64,000 bases of DNA. Origin: Lachnospiraceae bacterium (GTDB lineage: Bacteria > Bacillota > Clostridia > Lachnospirales > Lachnospiraceae). The notes beneath the pieces are model-generated. The model was not told the DNA's origin. It did no database searches and saw only the letters and a list, made by a program, of their open reading frames with translations. This document shows positions 50,617-58,795 of this stretch, in pieces (within the stretch, counting starts at the first letter, position 1; each line of letters starts with the position of its first letter). Where the stretch lies: NCBI GenBank assembly GCA_028692395.1, contig JAQUXP010000011.1, forward strand, positions 1 to 64,000, read 5' to 3'. A program made the translations under genes and the position numbers.

Positions 50617-50670
50617 ATCAGCCGTGACTCAGAGTCTGGACACTCCGACCATCTCTTAATCATTGGCGAT
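50617..50670 (+). promoter_or_regulatory. Candidate S15 autoregulatory leader
   Basis: In the rpsO 5' UTR, ATC and GCC (50617-50623) can pair with GGCGAT (50665-50670), closing over a small hairpin GACTCAGAGTC and a second one near GGACACTCC. A three-way-junction leader is the known way S15 represses its own message in several bacteria. The match is by shape only. Confidence 0.4.
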
Positions 50671-50696
50671 AATAAAAAAACAGGAGGAAACAAAAA

Positions 50697-50963
50697 ATGA
50701 TTTCACCAGAAAAGAAACAGGTAATTATGAAAGAGTATGCCAGAAGCGAAGGCGACACAGGTTCACCGGAAGTACAGATTGCTGTACTGACCGCAAGAAT
50801 CAATGAGCTGAACGAGCATTTAAGAGTTCATCACAAAGATCATCACTCCAGAAGAGGACTTCTGAAGATGGTTGGTCAGAGACGTGGATTACTGGCCTAT
50901 TTAAAGAAAACTGATATTGAAAGATACCGTACATTAATTGAAAAATTAGGAATCAGAAAATAA
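50697..50963 (+). CDS. rpsO: 30S ribosomal protein S15
   Basis: 88 aa, full length. Binds 16S rRNA at the central-domain three-way junction. Signature blocks [24 protein letters not shown] and [31 protein letters not shown] before the start. Followed by pnp, the order conserved in most bacteria. Confidence 0.98.
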   Translation: MISPEKKQVIMKEYARSEGDTGSPEVQIAVLTARINELNEHLRVHHKDHHSRRGLLKMVGQRRGLLAYLKKTDIERYRTLIEKLGIRK

Positions 50964-50974
50964 TCAGCTTATTT

Positions 50975-51002
50975 CAGGGCGGACATTTTCCGCCCTGTTT
51001 CA
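50975..51002 (+). terminator. Hairpin between rpsO and pnp (partial terminator)
   Basis: CAGGGCGG (50975-50982) pairs with CCGCCCTG (50990-50997), then TTTCATTT. The broken T-run suggests partial termination or an RNase processing site, letting pnp be partly read through. Confidence 0.65.
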
Positions 51003-51157
51003 TTTCATGGAGTTTATGTGAGAAAAAAAATCAGGCAGGACAGATGCTATTTTGTTGTCCGAGACCACTGAAAAGTGTATCTTATGTGGAACGGTAAGGT
51101 GGATTTTTCAGTTGTTTCGGAACAATGCACAGTCTGCTGTAGAAAAAGGAGAAGAAC

Positions 51158-53251
51158 ATGTACAAAAGTTATTCAATGGAACTGGCAGGCAGGACACTGA
51201 CAGTTGATGTAAACCGTGTGGCAAAACAGGCAAATGGTGCAGCGCTGATGCACTATGGTGATACCACAGTTTTATCCACGGCTACCGCTTCTGACAAACC
51301 AAGAGAGGGAATCGATTTCTTTCCTTTGAGTGTTGAATACGAAGAGAAGATGTATGCAGTTGGAAAGATCCCGGGTGGATTTACAAAAAGAGAGGGAAAA
51401 GCAAGTGAGCATTCTGTTTTGACTTCCCGTGTTATAGATCGTCCGATGCGTCCGCTGTTTCCGAAGGATTATCGTAATGATGTTACCTTAAGCAATCTGA
51501 TTATGGCAGTGGATCCGGAGTGCAATCCGGAGGTTGTTGCCATGCTGGGCTCAGCTATCGCAACCTGCATTTCCGATATTCCTTTTGATGGTCCCTGTGC
51601 TATGACGCAGATTGGTATGCTGGATGGTGAGTTTATCGTAAATCCCACCCTTGCTCAGAAAGAGCAGTCAGATCTGAGTCTGACTGTGGCATCCACCAGA
51701 GAGAAAGTAATTATGATCGAGGCCGGAGCCAATGAGCTTCCAGAGCAGAAGATGATTGATGCAATCTTCAAGGCCCATGAAGTAAACCAGGAGATTATCC
51801 AGTTTATCGATAAAATTGTAGCAGAGTGCGGAAAAGAAAAACATGCTTATGAAAGCTGCGCTGTTCCGGAAGAGCTTTTTGCTGCAATGAAAGAGATTGT
51901 TACTCCGGAAGAGATGGAGACAGCAGTCTTTACAGATGAAAAACAGGTAAGAGAAGAGAATATCCGTGCAGTCACAGCAAAGATGGAAGAAGCATTTGCA
52001 GACAAGCCGGAGTGGCTTGCGGTACTGGGAGAAGCAATCTACCAGTATCAGAAGAAGACCGTCAGAAAGATGATTCTGAAGGATCACAGACGTCCGGACG
52101 GACGTGAGATCACTCAGATTCGTCCGCTGGCAGCTGAGACTGATATTATTCCTCGTGTGCATGGTTCTGCTATGTTTACCCGTGGACAAACTCAGATCTG
52201 TACCATTACAACTCTGGCACCATTATCTGAGGCACAGAGACTGGACGGTCTGGACGAGTTCGAGACAACAAAGCGCTATATGCATCAGTATAACTTCCCG
52301 TCCTACTCCGTAGGTGAGACAAAACCTTCCAGAGGACCGGGACGTCGTGAGATTGGACATGGAGCACTGGCAGAGCGTGCGCTGGTACCGGTACTTCCAT
52401 CTACTGAGGAGTTCCCATATGCCATCCGTACGGTATCTGAGACCTTTGAGTCCAACGGATCCACCTCTCAGGCAAGTATCTGTGCATCCTCTATGTCTTT
52501 GATGGCAGCAGGCGTTCCGATTAAGAAATCGGTTGCCGGTATTTCCTGTGGTCTGGTTACCGGAGCAACAGATGATGATTATCTGGTACTTACCGATATT
52601 CAGGGTCTGGAAGATTTCTTCGGAGATATGGACTTTAAGGTAGCTGGTACCCATGACGGTATCACAGCAATTCAGATGGATATCAAGATCCATGGTCTCA
52701 CAAGACCAATCATCGAGGAGGCAATCGCCAAGACGAAGATTGCAAGAGAGTATATTCTTACAGAGGTGATGGAAAAGACCATCGATGCTCCAAGAGCCGA
52801 GGTTGGAACCTATGCACCGAAGATTGTACAGATTCAGATTGATCCGGCAAAAATCGGTGATGTTGTGGGACAGCGTGGCAAGACGATCAATGCGATCATC
52901 GAGGCAACCGGTGTTAAGATCGATATTACAGACGATGGTGCAGTATCCGTATGCGGTACAGATAAGGCAGGCATGGATAAGGCAATTGAATATATTAATA
53001 TTATTACAGCAGATTTTGAAGCCGGACAGATTTTCACCGGTAAGGTTGTAAGCATCAAGGAATTTGGCGCTTTTCTGGAATTCGCACCAGGTAAAGAAGG
53101 TATGGTACACATCTCCAAAATATCCAAAGAGAGAATCGCTCATGTTGAGGATGTTCTGACTCTTGGTGAAGTGGTAAAGGTAGTATGCCTTGGCAAAGAT
53201 AAGATGGGTAGAATCAGCTTCAGCATAAAGGACGTTCCTGCAGAAGCATAA
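51158..53251 (+). CDS. pnp: Polyribonucleotide nucleotidyltransferase (PNPase)
   Basis: 697 aa, full length: two RNase PH domains (about 10-140 and 310-540), KH domain with IGDVVGQRGKTINAII near 570, and S1 domain with GKVVSIKEFGAFLEFAPGKEGMVHIS near 630. Phosphorolytic 3'-5' RNA decay. The active-site region GPGRREIGHGALAERAL is intact. AAAAGGAGAAG before the start. It probably has its own promoter as well as read-through from rpsO. Confidence 0.97.
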   Translation: MYKSYSMELAGRTLTVDVNRVAKQANGAALMHYGDTTVLSTATASDKPREGIDFFPLSVEYEEKMYAVGKIPGGFTKREGKASEHSVLTSRVIDRPMRPLFPKDYRNDVTLSNLIMAVDPECNPEVVAMLGSAIATCISDIPFDGPCAMTQIGMLDGEFIVNPTLAQKEQSDLSLTVASTREKVIMIEAGANELPEQKMIDAIFKAHEVNQEIIQFIDKIVAECGKEKHAYESCAVPEELFAAMKEIVTPEEMETAVFTDEKQVREENIRAVTAKMEEAFADKPEWLAVLGEAIYQYQKKTVRKMILKDHRRPDGREITQIRPLAAETDIIPRVHGSAMFTRGQTQICTITTLAPLSEAQRLDGLDEFETTKRYMHQYNFPSYSVGETKPSRGPGRREIGHGALAERALVPVLPSTEEFPYAIRTVSETFESNGSTSQASICASSMSLMAAGVPIKKSVAGISCGLVTGATDDDYLVLTDIQGLEDFFGDMDFKVAGTHDGITAIQMDIKIHGLTRPIIEEAIAKTKIAREYILTEVMEKTIDAPRAEVGTYAPKIVQIQIDPAKIGDVVGQRGKTINAIIEATGVKIDITDDGAVSVCGTDKAGMDKAIEYINIITADFEAGQIFTGKVVSIKEFGAFLEFAPGKEGMVHISKISKERIAHVEDVLTLGEVVKVVCLGKDKMGRISFSIKDVPAEA

Positions 53252-53261
53252 TGACAGAAAA

Positions 53262-53295
53262 GGGCAGGGGACAGAGCATTTTTGTTTCCCTGCCC
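53262..53295 (+). terminator. Hairpin after pnp
   Basis: GGGCAGGG (53262-53269) pairs with CCCTGCCC (53288-53295) around an 18-nt loop. No good T-run follows. Confidence 0.45.
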
Positions 53296-53337
53296 ATTCC
53301 TGTTATGGATTAGAATGCAAGGAGATACAAAGAAAAG

Positions 53338-53826
53338 ATGAGATATCATAATATTACAAAGGATGACATGCTCAACGGAGATGGACTGCGCGTGGTTCTG
53401 TGGCTTTCCGGATGCAGCCATCACTGTAAAAATTGTCAGAATCCGATCACATGGGATCCCATGGGTGGTGTTCCCTTCGATGAAGCTGCAAAGCAGGCGC
53501 TTTTTGAACAACTGGACAAGGATTACATCTCCGGTATTACTTTTTCCGGGGGAGATCCCCTGTTTGTGGACAACCGTGAAGAACTGCTGGAGCTGGTGAA
53601 GGAGCTTCGGAGAAAATATCCAAAGAAGAATATCTGGCTGTATACCGGATATCGTTATGAGGAGATACGTAATGAAGAAGTTTTGAAGTATCTGGATGTG
53701 GTGGTTGACGGAAGATATATAGAGGCAGAACGTGATACAGCCCTTCCATGGAAGGGAAGTGCAAATCAAAGAGTCATCGATATACCAAAAACCAGGCAGC
53801 TGGGGCAGATTGTTCTTTACGCATAA
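53338..53826 (+). CDS. nrdG: Anaerobic ribonucleotide reductase activating protein
   Basis: 162 aa radical SAM enzyme that installs the glycyl radical on NrdD. Cluster ligands Cys26, Cys30 and Cys33 in SGCSHHCKNC; SAM-binding ITFSGGDPLF; substrate domain NITWDPMGG-like. nrdD is not in the window, which is unusual since the two are often adjacent. A dUTPase gene follows after 27 nt; both serve dNTP supply. Confidence 0.92.
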   Translation: MRYHNITKDDMLNGDGLRVVLWLSGCSHHCKNCQNPITWDPMGGVPFDEAAKQALFEQLDKDYISGITFSGGDPLFVDNREELLELVKELRRKYPKKNIWLYTGYRYEEIRNEEVLKYLDVVVDGRYIEAERDTALPWKGSANQRVIDIPKTRQLGQIVLYA

Positions 53827-53853
53827 CTACTTGGCAGCGAAGAGGAGAAAAAC

Positions 53854-54285
53854 ATGGAGACCATTAAGATACAATACAAAGACAGCAGTATAGAGAGACT
53901 GCGCTATATTGACGGGAAGTCGGACTGGATTGATCTGCGCTGTGCGGAGGAGATATCTATGAAGGCAGGGGAGTTTAAGCTGATTCCACTGGGAATCGCC
54001 ATGAAACTGCCCCGGGGATACGAAGCACATGTAGTACCTCGCAGTTCTACTTATAAAAATTTTGGAATCATTCAGACAAATCACTGTGGTATTATCGATG
54101 AATCTTACTGTGGTCCCCAGGACTGGTGGTTTATGCCGGCGTATGCACTGCGGGACACTACGATTCATTTTAATGATCGAATATGTCAATTCCGGATTTT
54201 TCAGCATCAGCCGGTGCTGAACTTTGAAGAAGAGCAGTTGGATGGAGAAAACAGAGGCGGAATTGGAAGCACCGGGGTTAAGTAG
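53854..54285 (+). CDS. dut: dUTP diphosphatase
   Basis: 143 aa trimeric-type dUTPase. Motifs: DLRCAEE (motif 1), [11 protein letters not shown] (motif 2), [12 protein letters not shown] (motif 3, uracil site), DRICQFRIF (motif 4), and the C-terminal Gly-rich GGIGSTG (motif 5). Hydrolyses dUTP to dUMP, limiting uracil in DNA. Motif 3 contains an unusual insertion [12 protein letters not shown], as in some clostridial members. AGAGGAG before the start. Confidence 0.88.
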   Translation: METIKIQYKDSSIERLRYIDGKSDWIDLRCAEEISMKAGEFKLIPLGIAMKLPRGYEAHVVPRSSTYKNFGIIQTNHCGIIDESYCGPQDWWFMPAYALRDTTIHFNDRICQFRIFQHQPVLNFEEEQLDGENRGGIGSTGVK

Positions 54286-54304
54286 TCTTTAAGGAGTAAT
54301 TAAT

Positions 54305-56179
54305 ATGGGTTATGATGATAATGATTTTGAAAATCAGCTGGAAAAAGAGTTAGATGAGTTCATGGGTCAGCAGTATGGACCGGTCAGTGATGATCCTTCT
54401 TCAGAGTATTACAGGGGAGACGAAGAGGAAGACGAGAATTACGAGGACGAAGAGGACTACGAAAAAAGACGACATGTGAAGAAGCTGATTATGACTGTAG
54501 TGGCGGTTTTGGTCGTTCTGTTTCTTGGCGCCGCAGGTGTCTATGGCGGATATGCCTATTATTATTCTAATAAGTTCTTTCAGGGGACTACGATCAATGG
54601 AATTGACTGCAGCAAGCTTACTGTGAAGGAAGCAGAAAAACTGATCAGCAAGCAGGTGGAGAATTACAAGCTGGATGTAGTTTTTATGAATGATGAGACA
54701 GAGACGATTCCGGGAAAAAATATCAATTATGAGTTTGTTTCTGACGGAAGCATAAAGAAGTTAAAGGACAGTCAGCTGTCCATACGCTGGATCGCCGGTG
54801 TTATGGGTGAAAAGAGTGCCTATAAGGTTGATACCAATATCAAATACAGCGATGCCATGCTGGAGCATGTTCTTTCTGATATGCCTCAGATGCAGGATGA
54901 GAATATGACAGCGCCTTCCGATGCAGCCATGCAGTACGTGAATAATCAGTTTACTATTGTACCGGAGGTCACAGGCAATAAGCTGAATAAAACCAAAGTG
55001 CTGGAGGCTGTCAAAGCTGCCATTGCCGACAATAAGGCAACGGTTTCGATAGTGGATCAGGGTGCATACGAAACTCCGTCAGTTTTGAAGGATGACGCTG
55101 CGCTGGTAGCAGAAGTAAGCCAGCTGAATAATCTTCTTGGAGCTGCGATTACTTATCAGCTGCCAAACAACCAGACACAGGTTCTGGATGGACAGGTGAT
55201 GATGGAATGGCTGAAAAAGGCAGAGGATGGCACATATTCTAAGGACGACACTCTCTGGAAGCAGAAGCTTACCGACTACGTAGCTGAGCTTGCAAAGAAA
55301 GTAGATACCTACAGTACAGATAAAACCTTTGATGCTACCAGTCTTGGCAACATCACAATTAAGGGTGATTATGGCTTTCAGATCGACCAGGAAGCAGAGC
55401 TTAAACAGCTGACAGAGGAACTGGCGAATAAAACCATTACAACAAGAAAGCCCAATTATACCCATGAAGCTTTAAGCTATGAGAATAATGGATTTGGAAA
55501 GTCTTATATTGAGATTGATTTGAGCAGACAGCATCTCTGGTTTTATATTGATGGAGCTGTTGCAGTGAGTACAGATATTGTATCCGGTCTGATGACAACA
55601 GACCGCTACACACCGGCAGGAATTTTCACACTGACCTTTAAGAAGTCTCCTTCTGTACTGCGGGGAGAAAAACGTGCTGATGGCAGTTATGAATATGAAG
55701 CACAGGTGAACTACTGGATGCCATTCAACGGAGGCATCGGTATGCATGATTCAACCTGGCGTTCCAGCTCAGACTATGGTGGAACCACTTATAAAGGCAG
55801 CGGTTCCCATGGCTGTATCAATATGCCTCTGCAAGCTGCAAAGTCCATCTACGGAAGCATTACCAAGGAAATGCCGATTATCTGTTATTACTCGGAACCG
55901 TATACGCTGGGAGCTTCTACGAAGAGTAATACCAGCAATACAACCAACACAACAGCAAATACAGATGACGGACCGGCCCCGGGCGGAAATACCGGTTCCT
56001 CCGGTAACAATTCAGGTGGAAACAATGGTGGCGGAACTGTGACAGAGACACCGGTACCAACAACAGTACCAACGGCAGAACCCACAGCGGAGCCTACAGC
56101 AGATCCTTCAACACCGGAACCTACTGTACCGCCCGCTACAGAGACGCCTGATGCGCCCACGGAGACACCGGCAGCCTGA
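54305..56179 (+). CDS. L,D-transpeptidase (YkuD) with YoaR-like domains
   Basis: 624 aa. An acidic cytoplasmic head (1-52, rich in Asp/Glu), one membrane helix (61-84), peptidoglycan-binding-4/YoaR-like repeats (about 95-390), and the YkuD catalytic domain with GMHDSTW and SGSHGCINMP (nucleophile Cys504), then a Thr/Pro/Glu-rich tail (about 545-624). It makes 3-3 cross-links or attaches proteins to the wall. The tail has repeated TAEPTAEPTADP units and probably spans the wall. It is followed directly by a fold-back element. Confidence 0.9.
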   Translation: MGYDDNDFENQLEKELDEFMGQQYGPVSDDPSSEYYRGDEEEDENYEDEEDYEKRRHVKKLIMTVVAVLVVLFLGAAGVYGGYAYYYSNKFFQGTTINGIDCSKLTVKEAEKLISKQVENYKLDVVFMNDETETIPGKNINYEFVSDGSIKKLKDSQLSIRWIAGVMGEKSAYKVDTNIKYSDAMLEHVLSDMPQMQDENMTAPSDAAMQYVNNQFTIVPEVTGNKLNKTKVLEAVKAAIADNKATVSIVDQGAYETPSVLKDDAALVAEVSQLNNLLGAAITYQLPNNQTQVLDGQVMMEWLKKAEDGTYSKDDTLWKQKLTDYVAELAKKVDTYSTDKTFDATSLGNITIKGDYGFQIDQEAELKQLTEELANKTITTRKPNYTHEALSYENNGFGKSYIEIDLSRQHLWFYIDGAVAVSTDIVSGLMTTDRYTPAGIFTLTFKKSPSVLRGEKRADGSYEYEAQVNYWMPFNGGIGMHDSTWRSSSDYGGTTYKGSGSHGCINMPLQAAKSIYGSITKEMPIICYYSEPYTLGASTKSNTSNTTNTTANTDDGPAPGGNTGSSGNNSGGNNGGGTVTETPVPTTVPTAEPTAEPTADPSTPEPTVPPATETPDAPTETPAA

Positions 56180-56189
56180 TAAAAATGAT

Positions 56190-56437
56190 AAGGTGCTGTC
56201 GCACGACCCCGCTTCAGAACGGGAGACTGCTGTCAGACACATTTGCAGGAGTCCTAAGCATACGAAAAAGAATAGAAATTGCGTTGGAAGTATGCAGCAC
56301 ACTGTTTGAGTGAAATGAGTTTGTGCTGCATACTTACGTTTTTAGCAAAATCTATTCTTTTTTATATGCTCTTGGACTCCGAAACAGTGTCTGGCAGCAG
56401 TCTCCCGTCCTGGAGCGGCATCGTGCGACAGCACCTT
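56190..56437. repeat. Long fold-back element, copy 3
   Basis: Arms 56190-56240 and 56387-56437 are reverse complements over 51 bp with about five mismatches. The core (56241-56386) matches copy 2 most closely and copy 1 less. The outer arm reads GTGCTGTCGCACGA, similar to the asnA terminator stem. The long frame opening at 56323 that runs into the next gene starts inside this element and is not its true start. The 56180-56589 gap holds only this element and the next gene's leader. Confidence 0.9.
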
Positions 56438-56589
56438 TCTATTACAGGATAATTACAGAATATTGGAAATTTGAGGAAAGCGGAAGTCTTTTGCTTGCCA
56501 AAAGAACGTTCGTTCCGTATAATAAAAAAGGATCGCATAGTTTGCGAAGGAGAGAATCAGGTGGATCTTCCACCGGAATGGAGAAAAAG

Positions 56590-57456
56590 ATGGGATACGA
56601 TTACGGAAGAATATGGGTTGTCGGTGCATACGGAAGAGTGGGTTCCACCATCCGAGACATGCTGGACATTCGAAAAGTAGAGCTTCTGGAGACTGATGTC
56701 GATGATGTGGACATTACAGATGTGGAAGCGGTAACAGCGTTTGCACAGCGCAATCGCCCCAATACGATTATCAATTGTGCGGGAATGACGGATATGGAAG
56801 CCTGTGAGAAGGATATGGAGCAGGCCTATCGGGTAAATGCGCTGGGTGCCCGTAACTTAAGTGCAGCAGCAAGAAAGGTGAAGGCTTTGATGATACAGCT
56901 TTCTACCGATGATGTGTTTTATGATGGCAAGCGCACGCTGCGCAATGAATTCGATCAGCCAAATCCGGTTACCATATATGGGAAATCAAAATTGGCGGGT
57001 GAAAACTTTGTAAAAGAGCTAACGCCCAAGCATCTGATTATCCGAAGCTCCTGGGTATATGGCAGAGGTAAGAACTTTGTCAACTATATTCTGGAAGAAT
57101 CCAGGAAAAGTGATATCATACAGATTCCCGATCAGCAGTATGCCAGCCCAACAAGTGCAAAAGAGCTTGCCCGCTGTGTGTTACGATTGATCAAATCAGG
57201 ACAGGAGGGAGTCTTCCATGCTGTCTGCCAGGGTGACTGCAGCCGTATGGAGCTGGCGCAGGAGATACTGGACATGACAGGAAGAGAACAGGTGAAACTG
57301 GTTCCAAGGGTGACTGCAGATTCGGATATGGGTGTTACCATACCGGAATATACCATACTGGATACGTTGATGCTTCGTATGTGCAGAATAGAGCCACTCC
57401 AGGATTGGAGGACTGCATTACAAGAATATATCAGGGAGAAAAATAATGAAAAATAA
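56590..57456 (+). CDS. RmlD-like NAD(P)-dependent sugar-nucleotide reductase
   Basis: 288 aa from the ATG at 56590 (GGAG at 56580-56583). An extended SDR: IWVVGAYGRVGSTI is the Rossmann GxxGxxG, INCAGMTDMEACE follows, and the active site is LSTDDVFYDG with YGKSKLAGE (Tyr-x-x-x-Lys). It resembles dTDP-4-dehydrorhamnose reductase, but no rmlABC genes are near and the substrate may differ. A second frame with a strong AAGGAG and GTG start at 56561 overlaps its beginning. It overlaps the symporter gene by 11 nt. Confidence 0.82.
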   Translation: MGYDYGRIWVVGAYGRVGSTIRDMLDIRKVELLETDVDDVDITDVEAVTAFAQRNRPNTIINCAGMTDMEACEKDMEQAYRVNALGARNLSAAARKVKALMIQLSTDDVFYDGKRTLRNEFDQPNPVTIYGKSKLAGENFVKELTPKHLIIRSSWVYGRGKNFVNYILEESRKSDIIQIPDQQYASPTSAKELARCVLRLIKSGQEGVFHAVCQGDCSRMELAQEILDMTGREQVKLVPRVTADSDMGVTIPEYTILDTLMLRMCRIEPLQDWRTALQEYIREKNNEK

Positions 57457-58741
57457 AAATAAAAAATTACCAGGGCTGACAACTGTAATCTTTATCAGCC
57501 TGATACTTGGCGCTTTTGCGGGAGCAGCACTACACTATCTGGTTCCGGAAGGGTACATCCGGGATACGGTAATCATTAACGGTGTATTTTATGTAGTGGG
57601 AAATGGATTCCTGAGGGCTATGCAGATGCTGGTGGTACCACTTGTGTTCTGTTCCCTGATCTGCGGCAGCATGGCGATCGGAGACACAAAGACACTGGGA
57701 AAGGTGGGTGTCAAGACCATCGTGTTTTATCTGTTTACCACAGCGGTTGCCATCTCGCTGGCACTGGGCGTTGCGAATCTGATCAATCCGGGAATCGGAC
57801 TTGATATCAGCAGCATAGAAAAGGCAGAGACTACCACGGCAGAAGCAACCAGCATTGCAGACACACTTTTAAATATTATCCCTAAGAACCCTATTCAGGG
57901 TCTGGCGGAGGGGAATATGCTGCAGATCATCTTTTTTGCTATCTTTATAGGTATTCTTCTGGCAAAGAGGGGCGATCGGGCTTCTACTGTGGCAGATTTT
58001 TTTGTTCAGTTCAATGATCTTATGATGGATATGACCATGGCTGTTATGAAGGTGGCACCCCTGGGAGTCTTTTGTCTTATTGCAAAAACCTTCGCAGGAA
58101 TTGGATTTGATGCATTTTTACCTATGCTGAAATATATGGGAGCAGTGCTGCTTGCTCTGCTGCTGCAGGGATTTGGTGTTTACCAGATTTTACTGAAAAT
58201 TTTCACCGGGTTAAATCCTATCCGTTTTATAAAGAAGTTTCTTCCGGTTATGGGATTTGCTTTTTCCACCGCTACTTCCAATGCAACCATTCCTCTGTCT
58301 ATTGAGACACTGGATAAGAAGATGGGTGTATCGAAAAAGATCTCATCCTTTACGGTTCCGCTTGGAGCAACGGTTAATATGGATGGAACCGCAATTATGC
58401 AGGGCGTCGCAGTAGTATTTGTGGCCCAGGCATTCCATATGACACTGACTCCGATGGATTATCTTACTGTTATCGCAACAGCAACGCTGGCATCTATCGG
58501 TACCGCCGGTGTACCAAGTGTAGGACTTATCACACTTTCCATGGTATTTAATTCAGTAGGACTTCCGGTAGAGGGAATTGCACTGATTATGGGAATTGAC
58601 AGAATTCTGGATATGACAAGAACAGCGATTAATATTACCGGTGATGCAGTGTGTACCACAATTGTTGCTTATCAGGACAAGTCCATGGACATAGAGGTGT
58701 TCAACGATAAGAAGCAGGAGAAGACAGCAGCATTTGATTAG
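57446..58741 (+). CDS. Dicarboxylate/amino acid:cation symporter (DAACS)
   Basis: 431 aa, eight membrane helices plus two hairpin loops, GltP/GltT type. The serine-rich hairpin tip region FSTATSNATIPLSIETL, the NMDGTA motif and the aspartate-binding MGIDRILDMTRTAINITGD are all present, which indicates glutamate/aspartate or C4-dicarboxylate uptake with Na+ or H+. Starts within the end of the reductase gene. Confidence 0.92.
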   Translation: MKNKNKKLPGLTTVIFISLILGAFAGAALHYLVPEGYIRDTVIINGVFYVVGNGFLRAMQMLVVPLVFCSLICGSMAIGDTKTLGKVGVKTIVFYLFTTAVAISLALGVANLINPGIGLDISSIEKAETTTAEATSIADTLLNIIPKNPIQGLAEGNMLQIIFFAIFIGILLAKRGDRASTVADFFVQFNDLMMDMTMAVMKVAPLGVFCLIAKTFAGIGFDAFLPMLKYMGAVLLALLLQGFGVYQILLKIFTGLNPIRFIKKFLPVMGFAFSTATSNATIPLSIETLDKKMGVSKKISSFTVPLGATVNMDGTAIMQGVAVVFVAQAFHMTLTPMDYLTVIATATLASIGTAGVPSVGLITLSMVFNSVGLPVEGIALIMGIDRILDMTRTAINITGDAVCTTIVAYQDKSMDIEVFNDKKQEKTAAFD

Positions 58742-58795
58742 AAAAAGGCAGCCAGAAAAATTCAAAAAAACAGTTTACCGTAGGAGAAATCTTAT

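Noticed and set aside
55940-56170. Minus-strand low-complexity frame rich in Gly/Val/Ser
   Set aside because: It is the antisense shadow of the Thr/Pro/Glu-rich tail of the L,D-transpeptidase.
56323-56589. Long N-terminal extension of the RmlD-like reductase
   Set aside because: The extension begins inside fold-back copy 3 and lacks a ribosome binding site; the reductase fold starts at about 56590.
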